8,022 nucleotides of DNA from Paracoccaceae bacterium. Lineage in GTDB: Bacteria > Pseudomonadota > Alphaproteobacteria > Rhodobacterales > Rhodobacteraceae. Position numbers and translations under genes: made by a program. Location: the NCBI GenBank assembly GCA_003561595.1, contig PWWF01000323.1, positions 1 to 8,022 of the forward strand, in the 5' to 3' direction. Below the pieces are notes generated by a model. That model ran no database searches, was not told the origin of the DNA, and saw nothing but the letters and a program-made list of their open reading frames with translations. This document shows, one piece after another, positions 6,322 to 8,022 of this stretch; within the stretch, counting starts at the first letter, position 1, and each line of letters opens with the position of its first letter.

Positions 6322-6993
6322 TCAGGACGCGTAGAGGTCCTGTTCCCAGAAGCTCTGTTCGCTGACCGGGTCCACCAGCAGCGTGATCGTGGCCCCGACC
6401 GGACCCACGCGCTCCAGATCCGAGCGTCGGCGATCCAGGCTTTTGCCCTCGGCGCCCGAGGCGTCGCGCCATTGGAGGCGAAAGTTGGGGTCCGTTTTCT
6501 TGCCCCCCGCCCCGGTAATATGCGCAACCACCTGCGCGCTGCGGCGCCAGAAATAGCGCGCCCCCCAGAGCGCGAGGCCGAGGCTGATCAGGGCGATGGC
6601 CCCGAAGATCAGGGCCGCCCCCAAGCCGTCGCCCCGATCGACCAGCACGCGCTCGGGGTCATCGGGCAGATAGCGGATTGTGACGGTATCGCCCGCGCGG
6701 ACCCGGCCATGAAACACTGGCGAGACAGGCGTTCGGCCATGGATCACCTCGCCCTCGCGCGTCTCGAAGCCGTAGCCGACCCAGGGGGTGCGTCCGCTGG
6801 ATTGCGTGCCCCGGATCTCGGGGTTGCTGATGACGGCCTGCGCCTCTACCCCGCGCGCGGCGAACAGGAGCGTCTCGCGCGCGCTGTTCAGGGCAACGCC
6901 GCCCGTGATCAGAGCGACCAGCAGCGGCACCAGCGCCATCCAGGCGTGCTGGCGCATGAGCAAGGTCAGGATTGGAACGTGTCGCGCGGTCAT
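6322..6993 (-). CDS. DUF3592 membrane protein, downstream copy of a tandem pair
   Basis: A 223-residue inner-membrane protein of unknown function, recognised as DUF3592-like. It has two hydrophobic helices, about residues 18-36 and 125-148. Between them lies a beta-rich domain with the family pattern GVEAQAVISN, YGFETREGEVIHG and GDTVTIRYLPDDPERVLVD. After the second helix, residues about 170-223 contain a second, shorter version of this pattern (FRLQWRDASGAEGKSL, then GATITLLVDPVSEQ and FWEQDLYA). The ATG at 6993 is chosen because GGGGG (7002-6998) precedes it by 4 bases and the helix follows soon after; in-frame sequence further upstream overlaps the other DUF3592 gene. It is a clear paralogue of that upstream gene, 64 bases away. 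Topology and role are inferred; no catalytic residues are evident. Confidence 0.85.
   Translation of the reverse strand: MTARHVPILTLLMRQHAWMALVPLLVALITGGVALNSARETLLFAARGVEAQAVISNPEIRGTQSSGRTPWVGYGFETREGEVIHGRTPVSPVFHGRVRAGDTVTIRYLPDDPERVLVDRGDGLGAALIFGAIALISLGLALWGARYFWRRSAQVVAHITGAGGKKTDPNFRLQWRDASGAEGKSLDRRRSDLERVGPVGATITLLVDPVSEQSFWEQDLYAS
6329..6369. repeat. Direct repeat, copy 1: 3' end of the downstream DUF3592 gene
   Basis: This 41-base segment matches 7065-7105 at 36 of 41 positions by eye, in the same reading frame and the same distance from the stop codon. It encodes the conserved tail SEQ.FWE.DLYA. It is coding sequence shared by duplicated genes, not a mobile repeat. Confidence 0.85.
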
Positions 6994-7057
6994 ATGACCC
7001 CCTAGGTGTCGCTGATGATATGGTGCAGGTGCACAGGGCAAGCTGCCCAAGCGCAGG
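6994..7057 (-). other. Spacer between the two DUF3592 genes with a small hairpin
   Basis: In these 64 bases GGGCA (7036-7040), loop AGC, TGCCC (7044-7048) can form a 5-bp hairpin without a T-tract. The ribosome site GGGGG of the downstream copy is at 7002-6998. The hairpin is too short to call a terminator; it may be a processing or attenuation structure, or chance in GC-rich DNA. Confidence 0.3.
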
Positions 7058-7798
7058 TCACATGGCGTAGAGGTCACGTTCCCAGAACGCCTGTTCGCTG
7101 ACCGGATCGACCATGACGGTAATGGTGTCGCCCACGCGGGCATGAGCCATCAGCCACATGCGCCCCTGGTTGAGGCTTTCGCCCTCGGCCCCGGTTTCAT
7201 CGCGCCAGTGCAGACGCCAGGATGCCGGTTCATCGCCGATCCTGGCCCGGGATGGCAGGTAATCCTGCACCTTTGCCTGTCGCGCCGCGCCCTCGCGCGC
7301 GGCCCGCAGCATCGCGGCAGTGCGGCGCCAGTAGCGGGGGATGACATAGCCGCTGACGCCCAGCGCAATAAGCGTAACGATGACCAGGGCCCGGATCAGG
7401 CCACCCTGATAGCTTGGGTCCAGCGAAACCTGGTCCGGATTGTCGGGCATGTACCGGATGGGCACAGTGTCGCCCCGGTTCGTGTTGCGGTAGAATGAGG
7501 CGGTCACACGCTCCTCGCCCTGATGCGTGGTCCCGTCTGCCGATTCGAACTCGTAATCGGCGAAATAGCTGCGTTCCCTGCGGGGGCTGCCATCGGATGA
7601 CGTTGTGCGCCTGACGCGTTCGCGCGTGTTGAGAATTCGCGCCTCTGTCTCGACCCCCTCGGTCTGGAAGGTTTGCTGTCGCTGCGACTGCACCAGAGCG
7701 AGCGTGCCTGCAATCAACGCGATCACAAGGGGAATGCCCGCCAGCCAGGCGCGCTGGCGCTGCAGGAGTAACAGGATTGAAATGCGCCGCTCGGCCAT
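7058..7798 (-). CDS. DUF3592 membrane protein, upstream copy of a tandem pair
   Basis: A 246-residue two-helix membrane protein of unknown function. Helices are about residues 18-36 and 134-154. The inter-helix domain (residues about 45-130) has GVETEARILNTRER, ADYEFESADGTTHQG and RGDTVPIRYMPDNPDQVSL, the DUF3592 pattern. It is followed by a basic segment rich in Arg and Ala (about 158-188) and a C-terminal module WRLHWRDETGAEGESL plus VGDTITVMVDPVSEQAFWE. Compared with its neighbour it is 23 residues longer, mainly in the inter-helix loop (RRTTSSDGSPRRERS) and the linker after the second helix. The ATG at 7798 has GGAGG at 7807-7803, 4 bases upstream. It lies 92 bases after the Lrp-type gene and may head the transcript running through DUF952 to pyrD. 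Confidence 0.85.
   Translation of the reverse strand: MAERRISILLLLQRQRAWLAGIPLVIALIAGTLALVQSQRQQTFQTEGVETEARILNTRERVRRTTSSDGSPRRERSYFADYEFESADGTTHQGEERVTASFYRNTNRGDTVPIRYMPDNPDQVSLDPSYQGGLIRALVIVTLIALGVSGYVIPRYWRRTAAMLRAAREGAARQAKVQDYLPSRARIGDEPASWRLHWRDETGAEGESLNQGRMWLMAHARVGDTITVMVDPVSEQAFWERDLYAM
7065..7105. repeat. Direct repeat, copy 2: 3' end of the upstream DUF3592 gene
   Basis: Partner of 6329-6369. The two differ in only two small clusters (two and three bases), one of which changes Gln to Arg and the other Ser to Ala in the encoded tail. The rest of the two genes looks more diverged, which points either to strong selection on this tail or to local gene conversion. Confidence 0.85.
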
Positions 7799-7840
7799 GC
7801 GACCTCCGTGCTGTGTTTGTATATGTTTTCCGTGGGTTAG

Positions 7841-7861
7841 CCTGCCCGATGCGCGGGCAGG
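7841..7861. repeat. Perfect 8-bp inverted repeat between the Lrp-type gene and the DUF3592 pair
   Basis: CCTGCCCG (7841-7848), loop ATGCG, CGGGCAGG (7854-7861) is a perfect stem. Lying after the Lrp-type stop it could help end that transcript, but no T-run follows on the minus strand, so it is not a standard intrinsic terminator. A TATACA box (7823-7818) lies just downstream and could be the -10 element for the DUF3592 gene, though no good -35 is seen. Two further CGGGCAGG copies occur at 7874-7881 and 7902-7909. Confidence 0.5.
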
Positions 7862-7890
7862 ACGCAACCGGGGCGGGCAGGGGCGACAGA

Positions 7891-8022
7891 TCAGAGCGGG
7901 CCGGGCAGGCGTTCCTCGGACAAGAGCACATTGGCATCGACCGCCCCCACCCCCGGCAAGGTCATGATCCGGCGGCGCAGCACGCGCTCGAAATCCGGCA
8001 GATCACGGGCCACGACGCGCAG
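7891..8022 (-). CDS. Lrp/AsnC-family transcriptional regulator, C-terminal fragment
   Basis: Only the last 43 residues and the TGA stop are in the window; the gene continues beyond base 8022. The translation LRVVARDLPDFERVLRRR, then IMTLPGVGAVDANVLLSEE, has the order and spacing of the end of the Lrp/AsnC ligand-binding (RAM) domain: the V.RD strand, the D.FERVL helix, the LPGV turn and the final strand. The typical N-terminal helix-turn-helix would lie outside. Family members sense amino acids and bind DNA as octamers or dimers. Its effector is unknown. It is on the same strand as the DUF3592 genes, 92 bases away, with a hairpin between them. Confidence 0.8.
   Translation of the reverse strand: MRVVARDLPDFERVLRRRIMTLPGVGAVDANVLLSEERLPGPL

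Noticed and set aside
6994..7143. Upstream extension of the downstream DUF3592 gene to 7143
   Set aside because: It would overlap the end of the other DUF3592 gene; the ATG at 6993 has GGGGG before it and leads directly into the membrane helix.
1..8022. Mobile element, phage, CRISPR, toxin-antitoxin or defence system
   Set aside because: No transposase, integrase, terminal inverted repeats, spaced repeat array or small toxin-antitoxin gene pair was seen; codon style is uniform across the window.

Overview
The window is GC-rich, densely coding DNA. Gene content, family variants and the strong G/C third-position bias fit an alphaproteobacterium of the Rhodobacterales/Rhodobacteraceae type (Paracoccus- or Roseobacter-like). 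This placement is inferred from recognised protein families and gene order, not from a marker search. I see no rRNA, tRNA, CRISPR array, insertion sequence, phage gene or other sign of recent transfer. No gene-free stretch exceeds about 135 bases.

Left part (1-2446, minus strand): a fatty-acid/acyl-CoA catabolism locus. It holds two related MerR-type regulators (2072-2446 and 1566-1964) and then an acyl-CoA dehydrogenase (1549 to beyond base 1, C-terminus outside the window). The second MerR gene and the dehydrogenase lie 16 bases apart and look co-transcribed. An imperfect dyad (2019-2034) lies in the spacer of a plausible promoter ahead of them, as expected for a MerR-family operator.

Middle part (2582-4831, plus strand): a tightly packed three-gene operon running divergently from the MerR genes. 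It encodes two different hotdog-fold PaaI-type acyl-CoA thioesterases and a DinF-type MATE exporter, with overlapping stops and starts. The thioesterases and the acyl-CoA dehydrogenase suggest a shared acyl-CoA metabolism theme. It ends at a hairpin terminator (4830-4847) that lies between convergent genes and may work in both directions.

Right part (4878-8022, minus strand): reading leftward, the end of an Lrp/AsnC-type regulator (8022-7891), two paralogous DUF3592 membrane proteins (7798-7058 and 6993-6322), a DUF952 protein (6271-5933) and class 2 dihydroorotate dehydrogenase PyrD (5936-4878). PyrD probably starts at a TTG that overlaps the DUF952 stop codon.

Most of the window is ordinary housekeeping and catabolic content. 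The least explained part is the tandem DUF3592 pair, in which a small domain seems to be repeated on both sides of a two-helix membrane anchor. Secondary points are the paired MerR regulators with their candidate operator, the Asp/Glu difference between the two thioesterases, and a repeat/hairpin cluster between the Lrp gene and the DUF3592 pair.
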